A DNA stretch of 64,000 nt. Origin: CAVPCZ01 sp963702445. Its GTDB lineage: Bacteria; Bacteroidota; Ignavibacteria; UBA10030; UBA6906. A program made the translations under genes and the position numbers. The notes under the pieces were generated by a model. The model had not been told where the DNA came from. It ran no database searches and was given only the letters and a program-made list of their open reading frames with translations. Positions 55,601 to 64,000 of this stretch are shown piece by piece (position 1 is the first letter of the stretch; each line of letters opens with the position of its first letter). The DNA lies in NCBI GenBank assembly GCA_963702445.1, contig CAVPCZ010000020.1, positions 127,742-191,741 of the forward strand, in the 5' to 3' direction.

Positions 55601-55955
55601 TGCAATTATCCAGATACAAAATCAAACTCGTCCATTATCTCACCCAATTTCAGCCTCCTATTGTGATACCTTTTGGTCGCGGTTTCGCGGATTAACGTTT
55701 CGTCCCTCTTGACCGAATCAAGGCGTTATTATTGGTGGACAAAAAAGATTATCGATTTGATTTCGCGATCCACATGCTGTTTATGAATTTTGATATTGCT
55801 GCGGTTTGGATCAATACGAACAGAACGAGTAGTGGATGTTAAATATGGCTCGCAAAGGACAGCTTATGTTGATTTCACACGGCCAGCCAGCTTTGTGTTA
55901 GACACATACCGATCAGATTAAAAATTTTCAAATTGGAGATACAATTATTTTTTAG
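55601..55955 (+). CDS. DUF192 family protein (frameshifts)
   Basis: Recovered by combining frames: FWSRFRGLTFRPS, NQGVIIGGQK, FAIHMLFMNFDIAAVWINTN, VVDVKY, RKGQLMLISHGQPA, FVLDTHTDQIKNFQIGDTII ending at TAG 55953-55955. DUF192 is a small domain of unknown function, typically exported in other phyla. Start codon uncertain. Two bases before the LysM/M23 gene. Confidence 0.7.
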
Positions 55956-55956
55956 T

Positions 55957-57351
55957 ATGCGAAAATTATCACTTGCTTTTTTTGCTGTTCATCCTGATTT
56001 TCCCTTTTTTCCGGTTACGCGCTCAAAGCCAGTCAAATTTACCGATCTATATCGTTCAACCAGGTGATACCTTGGGAACGATCGCTCAAAGATTTGGCGT
56101 TCCGCTGAACACGTTGATTGAGGTTAATTCTGATTTCCAATCCAAATGCCATTTCAGCGGGCATGGAATTAAAGATCCGGGTTTAGATGGCATAACGTGG
56201 AACACTAGATCACACAATCCGTACCTTTGGGTGAGACTTTTTCCAGCATGGCGGTTCGGTATCAGGTATCGATAGATTTATTGGCCAGGCTTAATCGTAT
56301 TACCAGCCCTCAGGACTTTATGCCGGCGCTTCTCTTGTTCTGCCTGAAGATAAAGAGAAAGGCACCACCCAGGCTCAGGCGATGATTGAACCTGGTCAAT
56401 CGTCCTGGAAATAGCTGCGGGAATGAATGAAAATCCCTGGACTTCCGTCCTCCTGAAGAAGGAACGAATCGGAATATCAAACAAATGCCTGGTGAAATTT
56501 TATATTCGAAAAATCTGGATGAACAGCCATCAATTTTCTATCGATTTCCCCGGACATCAATTCGGTCGAAATTAATCCTCTTCCCCTGGTCCAGGGAAAA
56601 ACGACCGTGATCCGCATTCACACCACAAAACCACTATCAGATATCGGGAAAATTGAGCTGGAAAAGAGCTTCATTTCTTTAAAGAAACAGAAAATGTTTA
56701 CACAGCCCTACAAGGGGTTACGCCCTGGCAAATCCCGGGTTGACTAACTTTACCTTGAACGGTGACAACAGATACAGGCACCCGTTTCAATTTCGAGGAA
56801 ATGGTCATTCTAAAAGCGGGTTACTTTCCAAATGATCCGCCCTTAACTGTAGATCCGACGACCATTGATCCGGCAGTGACAAAACCGGAAGAGGACCATG
56901 ATTGCAAAAATTATAACTCCTGCCACACCCGACAAAAATATTGGAGCAAGATTTTCCGCGTTCCGGTGGATGAGCCCGTGTGCTACAAATCCACCTTTGG
57001 AAACGGCGATCGTATAATGGCGGTCCTTACCAATCTTTTCACGGCGGGACAGATTTTGGCGTCTGTGCAAATTTAAATATCTATGCCCCGGCAGAATGGC
57101 GTTGTGGTTTTTGCCGGGCCATTACCGTAAGAGGAAATGCAACAATCATTGACCATGGCTGGGGTGTGTATAGCGGGTACTGGCACCAAAAAGAAATTAA
57201 AAGTAAAAGTTGGCGACCAGGTAAAAACCGGGCAATTGATCGGCTTGATCGGCGCAACCGGGCGGGTAAGCGACCTCATCTCCATTGGGAGATGATCGTA
57301 AACGGCGTCCAGGTTGAACCGGTCGATTGGCTTGAACAGGTATATCCTTAA
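55957..57351 (+). CDS. LysM domain M23 peptidase (many frameshifts)
   Basis: ATG at 55957 with an N-terminal hydrophobic helix (SLAFFAVHPD/FLLFILIFPFF region). LysM domain YIVQPGDTLGTIAQRFGVPL, a second LysM-like segment (SIPVGETFSSMAVRYQVSID), a long Ig-like middle (LVQGKTTVIRIHTTKPLS, KSFHFFKETENVYTALQGV) and a C-terminal M23 metallopeptidase domain with HGGTDFGV, VVVFAGPLTVRGNATIIDHG, GDQVKTGQLIGLIGATGRVS and HLHWEMIVNGVQVEP. Cell-wall hydrolase. Length about 460 residues when restored. Confidence 0.8.
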
Positions 57352-57419
57352 CCATATTCAAACCTAAGGTATAATTATTTCGTGAAAATTCTCATTTGTA
57401 AGTCAGGTGAAAGATAATT

Positions 57420-59010
57420 ATGGCAATATCTCCCTTGTCTATACGCAGCGATTATTGGGAATCCTTTGTACCTTCAGGAAAAGACCTTGAATTCCTCTAT
57501 AACCATTTATTAGAGTTAGAAACTCCTCAAACTACTGAAGAATTGGCCTCTGCCTTGATCGATGAACGCATCTGGAATCGAAGTGGAAAATCTCGACTGA
57601 GCCAAAACAATTCCGAAGGCAACATATATCTACCTAAAGCAGCATTATCAACCGGGATCAACTTATCTTTCCCGGCGATGGATTGGAAAAAAGGGAAGGT
57701 CGACTATCAGTTCGTCCTGGGTAATAATCCGGAATATCGACGCGTTTGAGGTCATTGAAGTAGAATTTAATCAAAGATGAGAATAAAGAATATGCATCTA
57801 GGTATCGAAGACCATTTACTTAATAACCCACTGGCATGTCAAGTAAGATGATCCGCTTTAGACACCCACTTCGTTGTAAAAAAATATCGGGCCAAGAGTG
57901 CATAAACAAGTAGAAGAAGTTTTTAAGGCAAATAATGGTCTGGTAAGTATTGCTGGGCGTTGGTTTCCCTGGGGCCTTATTGGTAGATGTGAATATTGGG
58001 CATCTTGAATCTGGCCGAAGCAGTATTGGATATGTCAGGCGGCAGGTCCATTACCAACTCAGCTCTACTCGAACAGATCGAACTGCCGACAGATGTGAAC
58101 TTAAAACTCAACCGAATTTTCATTTGAAATTTAGCTTTACAAGAAGATGGCAGGTTTGACGAAGTTGGCCCTGCTGGTAAAATATTATGGTTTTTGCGCC
58201 GCCTTAGAGCCCAAAAGAAGTGCAGTCAACCCCCTATATCTGAAATTTAATCCAACACTCATATGACCAGACCAGGTATCTGATCTGCTGACGCAATTAC
58301 CGGGATGTTATTGATGAGCTTGAGCCATATGAAAATGATTACAGGATGAGGAACGAACTCACAATGAGTCTGATTTTTCCCACTGGCGTGCCGGCACCCT
58401 TCCATTAACCAAAAACATGGCTCGTTTTTCCCTCAGCTTATGAAGTTACCCCGCGTTCAATTTACCTTTATGGATGGAGATACCGGGCAAAAATTTTCTG
58501 GCTGGGTAGTACGCACTGCCAATTATATTTATGGCTTCAAGGATTGGTATACTGCTCAAAACTTGATCCCGGGTAGTCTGATCCATATCAAACACGGTAA
58601 AAATCCGGTGAAGTCATCGTAAAAACCGATAGACGCCGTTCTTCCAGAGAATGGATTCGTACTGCATTGATTGGTGCAGATGGCGGAATCGTCTTTGCCA
58701 TGTTAAAACAGGTGGTAAACAGCTCATTTGATGAACGCATGGCGATCGCGATCAGCGACCGTCCGCGCTAGATCTTAATGTGGCAGCAAGGAACCGCCCA
58801 AGCAAAACATGGAACAAACTATCTTGACCATGATGCGCGAATTAGCCAAGCTGAACCCTCAGGGAAATGTTCATTTCCAGGAATTATATTCTGCCGTAAA
58901 TTTGATCAAGCGCTGTCCTCCCGGGTTAGCATTAAGTATTCTTAATGAACCCGCCCTTGGGCAAACCATTTGGGTAATCTCTATTTTAAGCTGGAGGATA
59001 ACAAGGAGGA
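57420..59010 (+). CDS. Conserved protein of unknown function (many frameshifts)
   Basis: About 530 residues once frames are joined; not recognised. Readable pieces: MAISPLSIRSDYWESFVPSG, LEFLYNHLLELETPQTTEEL, NNPEYDAFEVIEVEFNQ, KVHKQVEEVFKANNGLVSIA, GRWFPWGLI, DVIDELEPYENDY, HWRAGTLPL, YEVTPRVQFTFMDGDTGQKF, SGWVVRTANYIYGFKDWY, VKTDRRRSSREWIRTALIGA and MTILTMMRELAKLNPQGNVH-like end. The first part looks like an HTH-containing helical domain. No signal or membrane segment. A second unknown gene follows immediately. Confidence 0.6.
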
Positions 59011-59022
59011 AAACAATAAACA

Positions 59023-59430
59023 TGAATGAACCCAGACGATTTCAGCCTGATAAGCCCTCCATCGACACCCCATTTCATATTGACATCGAATGGTGGAAAC
59101 AATATGATAGCAATTGGCGGGTGTTTTTGCATGATTGTATGTGTCGCTGAGCACCAGGCAATGTTTGAAAATTTGGAAGATAATAATTGGGTCGATTGGG
59201 TAGACCCTGAAACGGCTGAAGTCAAACGGGTCGATGGTTTACAGCAGATGTTGATGACCCATTGTGCGCAGCCTAATTTTATTACCGCCAATACGACCAT
59301 GGTTGATGCGGTATTTCGGGTTTTTTTATCCAACGGTAATGAGCCGTTAACCATCAGGGAAATTTCCGCAATAATTAATCGCGCCCGCCGAAACGATTTT
59401 ACGAACAATATCGGGCCCTCAAGTATATAA
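59023..59430 (+). CDS. Unknown protein (frameshifts)
   Basis: From ATG at 59023: MNEPRRFQPDKPSIDTPFHI, a frame change near 59090 (EWWKQYDSNWRVFLHDCMC), then AEHQAMFENLEDNNWVDWVD, EVKRVDGLQQMLMTHCAQPN and NGNEPLTIREISAIINR. The last segment could be an HTH. Function not known; it probably forms a pair with the preceding gene. The 3' end is uncertain because of another frame change near 59385. Confidence 0.55.
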
Positions 59431-59585
59431 AGGGCTTGCGCCCTCTATCAAAAAATCATCAAGGTGGCACTACTCAACCAGGCAATAGACAGCAAGCCAT
59501 TCACCAAATTCACAGAGAAATCGTGATAAAATTTAATAAAGTTTCACCAGAATTTTCATCGGTAAAATCATAAAATCATTAATCT

Positions 59586-59659
59586 GCCCCTGTAGCTCAA
59601 TAGGACAGAGCACCGGACTTCTAATCCGATGGTTGCGGGTTCGATTCCCACCAGGGGCG
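59586..59659 (+). tRNA. tRNA-Arg (TCT anticodon)
   Basis: 74 bases with a seven-base acceptor stem GCCCCTG / CAGGGGC, discriminator G, D-stem GCTC / GAGC, anticodon loop CTTCTAA and T-arm with GGTTCGATTCC. The anticodon stem CCGGA / TCCGA has one C-A mispair at its base, where a C-G pair is expected; it is probably a sequence error. Confidence 0.9.
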
Positions 59660-59853
59660 CTAAGAATTATATGGAGTATATTTGATAGCAATGAAAGGGG
59701 TAATCGATCGGTACCTCCCAGTGGTGCTTCCATCCGGATTAGATATCGGGATTAATCCCACCGAGGTAAATATGATCGTCGTAAATCTTAAAACCTGCTG
59801 GATATAAGTCAAATCAACTTTCACAGGATCGGGCATCTTATTTTGTCTCTGGG
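59660..59853. other. Intergenic region between tRNA and hsp20
   Basis: About 190 bp, AT-rich, no gene seen; presumably holds the hsp20 promoter. Confidence 0.4.
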
Positions 59854-60199
59854 ATGGTGAATTGGCATATTACTGGTAAACCAAACGTCTGGCATCCTCC
59901 AACAGATGTCTATGAAACAGACGAAAAAATTGTGGTCAGGGTGGAAATTGCTGGAATGCGCGAAGGTGAAGTATCGGTAAATTTTGACCACCACATTTTA
60001 TCGATCAATGGTGTCCGCCTGAGGTGCCGGAGAAACGCGCTTTCCACCAAATGGAAATTTTCTTCGGCGAATTCAGCACCGAAATCGAAATTCCGGTTCC
60101 AATCGACACAGCTCAAATTCAGGCTGAATATCAGGATGGTTTCTTACACGTATACTTACCCAAAGCGGTACCGAAAAAATTAAAATCAAGGAAGACTGA
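59854..60199 (+). CDS. Small heat shock protein, Hsp20 family (frameshifts)
   Basis: Alpha-crystallin domain holdase. Recovered: KPNVWHPPTDVYETDEKIVV, RVEIAGMREGEVSVNFDHHI, LSINGVR, then in the next frame FHQMEIFFGEFSTEIEIPVP and AEYQDGFLHVYLPKAVPKKI, ending KIKED at TGA 60197-60199 after a correction in the A-run near 60178. About 115-120 residues, a usual length. It lies 60 bp before lon, a reasonable pairing of heat-shock functions. Confidence 0.85.
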
Positions 60200-60259
60200 A
60201 CATATTTATGCCTTAATCGCTGGCAACAAACATAAGGGAAATATTAACTTGGATCGAAG

Positions 60260-62777
60260 ATGGTGAGGGAGAATCTAAGTGAATTAATTCTCCTCTCAAA
60301 TACTGGAAATAGTGAAAATCCGGCGGGAATCGAATCATTGAAAAACAAATAACTGCAAGTTACGGATACCAATATCCCGGAAATCTCTACCAATTCTTCC
60401 TTTGCGCGGCTTGGTCGGTTTATCCTCAAACCGCAATTCCTCTGACTATCGGCCAACCCCGTTCCATCCGCCTGGTTGACGATGTGATGAGCTCCGACCT
60501 GCGTATGATTGGATTGGTCACGCCAAAAAATCCGAATCTGGAAAATCCCAATCCGAGGATTTATAATCTGTTGGAACTGCGGCGCTGGTACATCGTCTTT
60601 TCCGCGCCCCGGATGGCTCTATCCGCCTGCTGGTACAGGGCACAACTCGCTTTCGATTAGATGAATTCGTCCAGACAGAGCCTTACCTGGTGCGCGAAGG
60701 TTGCAACCTTCCAGAAACGGCTGAAACAGGGATCGAAATTGATGCTCTAGCCGAAATGCCCGCGACCAGTTTGAACATATTGCGGAGATGATCCCTTCGA
60801 TTCCGCGAGAATTGGTCGCCTCCATTTCATCGATCGAAGATCCGTTGCAAACTGTTTATACCATCGCCAATTTGCAGACGATGGAACTTCGATGATGCTC
60901 AAGCCATCTTGGAATTCGATTTCGATCGGCGAAAAACTGCATAAATTGGTTTCGATTCTCACCCGCGAAAGTGAAGTGCTGGAGTTGGGCCAAAAAATCC
61001 AAAATGAAGCCCGCTCGGAAATAGAAAAGGTACAACGAGAATATTTTCTACGAGAGCAGCTTAAAGCAATTCAAAAAGAACTGGGGGAAGGCGACGAGCA
61101 GACAGCCGATATTGAGGATTTTCGCAAGAAAATCGAAACCGCCGGATATGACTGAAGAAGCTGAAAAACAATCCCGGCGCGAATTGGATCGGCTTTCGCG
61201 CCTCCCAACCGCCGCAGCCGAATATGGCGTCATCCGCACTTACCTGGATTGGATGGTTTCTCTTCCCTGGTCAGAAAATCGACTCAGGATAACCTGGATA
61301 TCGCCAATGCTCGCCAGGTATTGGACCAGATCATTACGGGCTGGAAGATGTCAAAGAACGAATTCTCGAATATCTGGCAGTCCGCAAACTGCGCATCGAA
61401 CGCAAGGAGGAGCTGCCGCAATGTTTCCACGGATCTCATTCGGAAAGAGCGGGAAGGAATCATCCTTTGCTTCATCGGTCCGCCTGGCGTTGGTAAAACC
61501 TCACTGGGACAATCAATTGCACGCGCCCTCGGCCGTAAATTTATGCGCGATCTCTCTGGGCGGCGTGCGTGACGAAGCAGAAATTCGCGGGCACCGGCGA
61601 ACATATATTGGCGCAATGCCTGGACGGATACTGCAAGCCCTGCGCCGCATCGAAATCACGAAATCCGGTCTTTATGCTGGATGAAATCGATAAGTTCAGC
61701 TCCGATTTCCACGGCGATCCCGCATCTGCATTGTTGGAGGTGCTCGATCCGGAGCAGAACAGCGAATTCCGCGATAATTACCTTGAAGTTGCCTTTGACC
61801 TTTCCCAGGTGATGTTCATCACGACCGCAAACCAGATGGAAACAATCCCTCTGCCGCTTTGCTGGACCGGATGGAGGTCATCCGCCTGGCTGGATATACC
61901 GAAGGAGAAAAAATCCAGATTGCCCGCCAATACCTCATTCCCCGCCAGCTCCGCGAAAATGGCTCAAGCCAGATGAGATAACTTTTCAGAACAGGAGCCT
62001 TCGACGCCTCATCCGCAATTACACTCGAGAAGCCGGTGTTCGCAATCTGGAACGCAAATCGGTCGGTTTGTCGAAAATTGGCCACCAGGATTAACAGAAG
62101 GCAAAGACGGAGCAGTCGAAAATCGATCCGCCAATGGTGCGCGAAATTCCTGGGGCGCGCACATCTTCAGGACCGGATGAGAGATTATCCCGCCGCACAG
62201 CGATCCCAGGCGTGGCCACAGGATTGGCCTGGACACCTGCCGGCGGCGAGGTCCTTTTTATCGAAGCCACTCGTATGCCAGGCAGAAAAGGATTTCTGAT
62301 TACCGGTTCTATCGGCAATGTAATGCAGGAATTCGCCCAAGCAGCCTTTCGTATATTCGTTCGCATGCGAAAAATTATGGGATGACCCCGGCTTTTTTCG
62401 AAAAATCTGATATCCATCTCCACATCCCTGCTGGTGCCCAGCCAAAAGACGGGCCTTCTGCCGGCGTCACCATGGCGACCGCCCTTGTTTCCTTATTACC
62501 GGGCGGGTCGTTCGGTCGGATATTGGGATGACAGGTGAAATTACACTGCGCGGCCAGGTTATGCCCGTCGGTGGCATTAAAAGAAAAAGTGCTGGCTGCC
62601 CACCGTTTTGGTCTGAAAACCTTAATCTTACCCCGAGAGAACGAGCAGGACTTGGAAGAAGTTCCGGAAGAAATAAAAAAATCGATCAAATTTATATTTG
62701 TGGATACGGTTGAACAGGTTATAAAAAATGCGCTGGAACAGTACGAGCCAGAAATGAAGAAAGTGGAGATTACAATC
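60260..62777 (+). CDS. lon: ATP-dependent protease Lon (at least ten frameshifts)
   Basis: About 839 residues when restored. N-terminal LAN domain: TAIPLTIGQPRSIRLVDDVM, GLVTPKNPNLENPNP, DGSIRLLVQGTTRFRLDEFV. Coiled coil and AAA+: ESEVLELGQKIQNEARSEIE, QREYFLREQLKAIQKELGEG, LPTAAAEYGVIRTYLDWMVS, GPPGVGKTSLGQSIARALG, RDEAEIRGHRRTYIGAMPGR, VFMLDEIDKFSSDFHGDPAS, DNYLEVAFDLSQVMFITTAN. Protease domain: GPSAGVTMATAL with the Ser, and GEITLRGQVMPVGGIK with the Lys of the dyad. The stop is not certain because the next gene starts in the same frame at 62778. Confidence 0.9.
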
Positions 62778-63138
62778 ATGAGCAAAATTATCTATAGTCG
62801 AAGATGATGCGACCATGCGTATGCTGCTCAAGACATTATTAGAATTGGAAGACATCAAGTTAACTCATTCCGGATCCGACACTAGATATTGTACCAATTG
62901 CATGGAAATTCAGCCCGGACATTATTGATCATGGATGTAATTTACGTCAAAGTAATGGAATAGAAATTTTAAAATCAATTCGATCATCTAGAAATTCCCT
63001 GGAGCCTATATATACTTATGACTTCTGGTATGGATCTTCAGGATGAATGCCTGAAAGCTGGCGCAGATGGATTTCTGATCAAAACCCTATATGCCGGATC
63101 GAACTGAACCAGGCAGTTAAAAAAGTGAAGCAATGTAA
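62778..63138 (+). CDS. Single-domain response regulator (frameshifts)
   Basis: After frame changes: MSKIIYIVEDDATMRMLLKT with the acidic pair, ELEDIKLTHSGS, PDIIIMDVNLRQSNGIEILK with the phosphoacceptor Asp, TSGMDLQDECLKAGADGFLI and KPYMPDELNQAVKKVKKSEA, ending at TAA 63136-63138. A second CheY-like protein, placed directly between lon and the PHP gene. Confidence 0.75.
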
Positions 63139-63147
63139 GGAGATACT

Positions 63148-64000
63148 TTGGCTAAAAAACACATCTCGCCAGTTTACAATGGCGCACCATGGATATTCAT
63201 CTCCATACCCCGGCCTCAAGGATTTTCAACAGCCTGAAGTCAGTTACCTGGAAATCTTACAGCGCGCTGAAGCCCGCAGGGTTGGATATCATCGCTTTAC
63301 CGACCACAATACGGTGGCCGGTTACCGCCAAATGCAAGAAGAAATCCAACAACTAGAATTATTAGAAAAATTAAATCGGCTTCTTCCAGATGAGAAGCAG
63401 CGCTTCAGGAATATCGACGGTTAAAAAAATTCTTGGTTTTCCCGGGATTTGAATTTACAGCCACATTTGGATTTCACATCATTGGCTTATTCTCCCCGGA
63501 AAAACCCGTGCGCGAAATCGAGCACTTGCTTCTGACATTGAACATCTCCCCCTCAATTCTTGATAATGGATCAGCAATGTTGGTGCCACGATGATGTTTA
63601 ACTGCTTACCGATTGATAAACCAGGCTGGTGGATTAGTCATCGCCGCCCACGCCAATTCCAGCAACGGGGTGGCGATGCGCGGTTTTAATTTCGGCGGCC
63701 AAACCCAAATTGCCTATACGCAAGACCCCAACTTCATGCCCTCGAGGTGACTGACCTTGAATTAGAGGCCCCGCTCTACGGCCGCATTTTTTAATGGCAC
63801 CAAGCCCGAATATCCTCGCCGGATGCATTGCATCCAGGGCTCCGATGCACACCGCTTGACGACGGATTCTTCCCGCAAGAAAAATCCTGGGATTGGTGAC
63901 CGTCCAACCGATGTTTTGCTTCCTGAAGTACTTTTCGATGCCTTACGTGAACTATTTAATGGGAATGATTTTTCACTCACCCGTCCTCACCGCCACAAAG
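63148..64000 (+). CDS. PHP-domain phosphoesterase (3' truncated by window, frameshifts)
   Basis: TTG start at 63148 with AAGGAG upstream, LAKKHISPVYNGA. After frame changes: MDIHLHTPAS (first His pair), EILQRAEARGLDIIAFTDHN with the FTDHN motif, TVAGYRQMQEEIQQLELLEK, KILVFPGFEFTATFGFHIIG, LINQAGGLVIAAHANSSNGV, ALEVTDLE and QGSDAHR. PHP proteins hydrolyse phosphoesters using a metal cluster; TrpH-like 5'-3' exonucleases and histidinol phosphatases belong here. Runs to the end of the window. Confidence 0.8.

Noticed and set aside
52676..64000. Genomic island or lateral transfer
   Set aside because: No integrase, tRNA-flanked repeat or transposase at the joint, and the genes are housekeeping type; chimerism explains the change better.

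Overview
The window is two different genomes joined at about position 52,680. Bases 1 to ~52,675 are GC-rich and carry long, dense operons of a Gram-negative bacterium from the Bacteroidota/Chlorobi/Ignavibacteria side of the FCB group. Evidence: a type IX secretion C-terminal sorting domain with the NYPNPFNPSTTI signature, a Kdo/Lpt outer-membrane operon, DUF3109, DUF3467 and several outer-membrane beta-barrels. From ~52,680 to 64,000 the DNA is visibly AT-richer, codon use changes, and the genes (ybeY, dgkA, a TIM-barrel protein, NarL-type and single-domain response regulators, DUF192, LysM/M23 peptidase, tRNA-Arg, Hsp20, lon, PHP phosphoesterase) look like Chloroflexi/Anaerolineae. The first ~5 residues of YbeY are missing at the joint and a CBM/esterase gene runs into it, so a chimeric contig is the simplest explanation. 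Many genes are broken by single-base indels, often in homopolymers: about one per 1-3 kb in part one and about one per 100-150 bp in part two. I treat these as sequence error, not decay.

Layout, part one: (1) 1-6106 (+): partial NAD-sugar epimerase, dprA, DUF3109, rpoN (sigma-54), hslV, hslU. (2) 6168-9598 (-): beta-barrel plus large lipoprotein pair. (3) 9890-10216 (-) DUF3467, then 10281-17177 (-): TPR lipoprotein, two predicted outer-membrane barrels, a secreted Ig-like protein, a bitopic protein and a polytopic protein whose last two helices resemble GldL, possibly a divergent GldLM-like motor set. (4) 17553-24819 (+): icd, hrcA-grpE-dnaJ, a ComEA-like HhH protein, a PilM-like protein, rsmD, coaD and an FmdB protein with an 18-residue repeat tail. 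(5) 24810-31284 (-): gltP-type symporter, kdsA, kdsC, kdsD, lptC, ostA/lptA, lptB. (6) 31394-34720 (+): ispE, TonB-dependent receptor, DinB. (7) 34757-39956 (-): MFS transporter, NtrC-type regulator, histidine kinase, PhnD-like binding protein. (8) 40087-47437 (+): CYTH-like protein, Ppx/GppA, SLC13/DASS transporter, membrane-anchored protein, DUF47, PiT transporter, OprO/P-like porin. (9) 47489-52675 (+): lamin-tail-domain lipoprotein, T9SS cargo with duplicated lamin tail domains, SdiA-regulated-type lipoprotein, SGNH esterase with CBM and Ig modules.

How the genes work together: the clearest system is a phosphate-acquisition module (36122-47437). A PhnD-like periplasmic protein, a kinase and a GAFTGA sigma-54 activator are divergent from an operon whose start carries a near-perfect -24/-12 promoter (TGGCACG-N4-TTGC, 40008-40023). 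That operon contains Ppx, DUF47, PiT and is followed by a phosphate-porin homologue; rpoN itself lies at 2633-4093. The least explained system is the six-gene membrane/periplasm/outer-membrane operon at 10281-17177. All identifications come from reading translations by eye; no database search was run.
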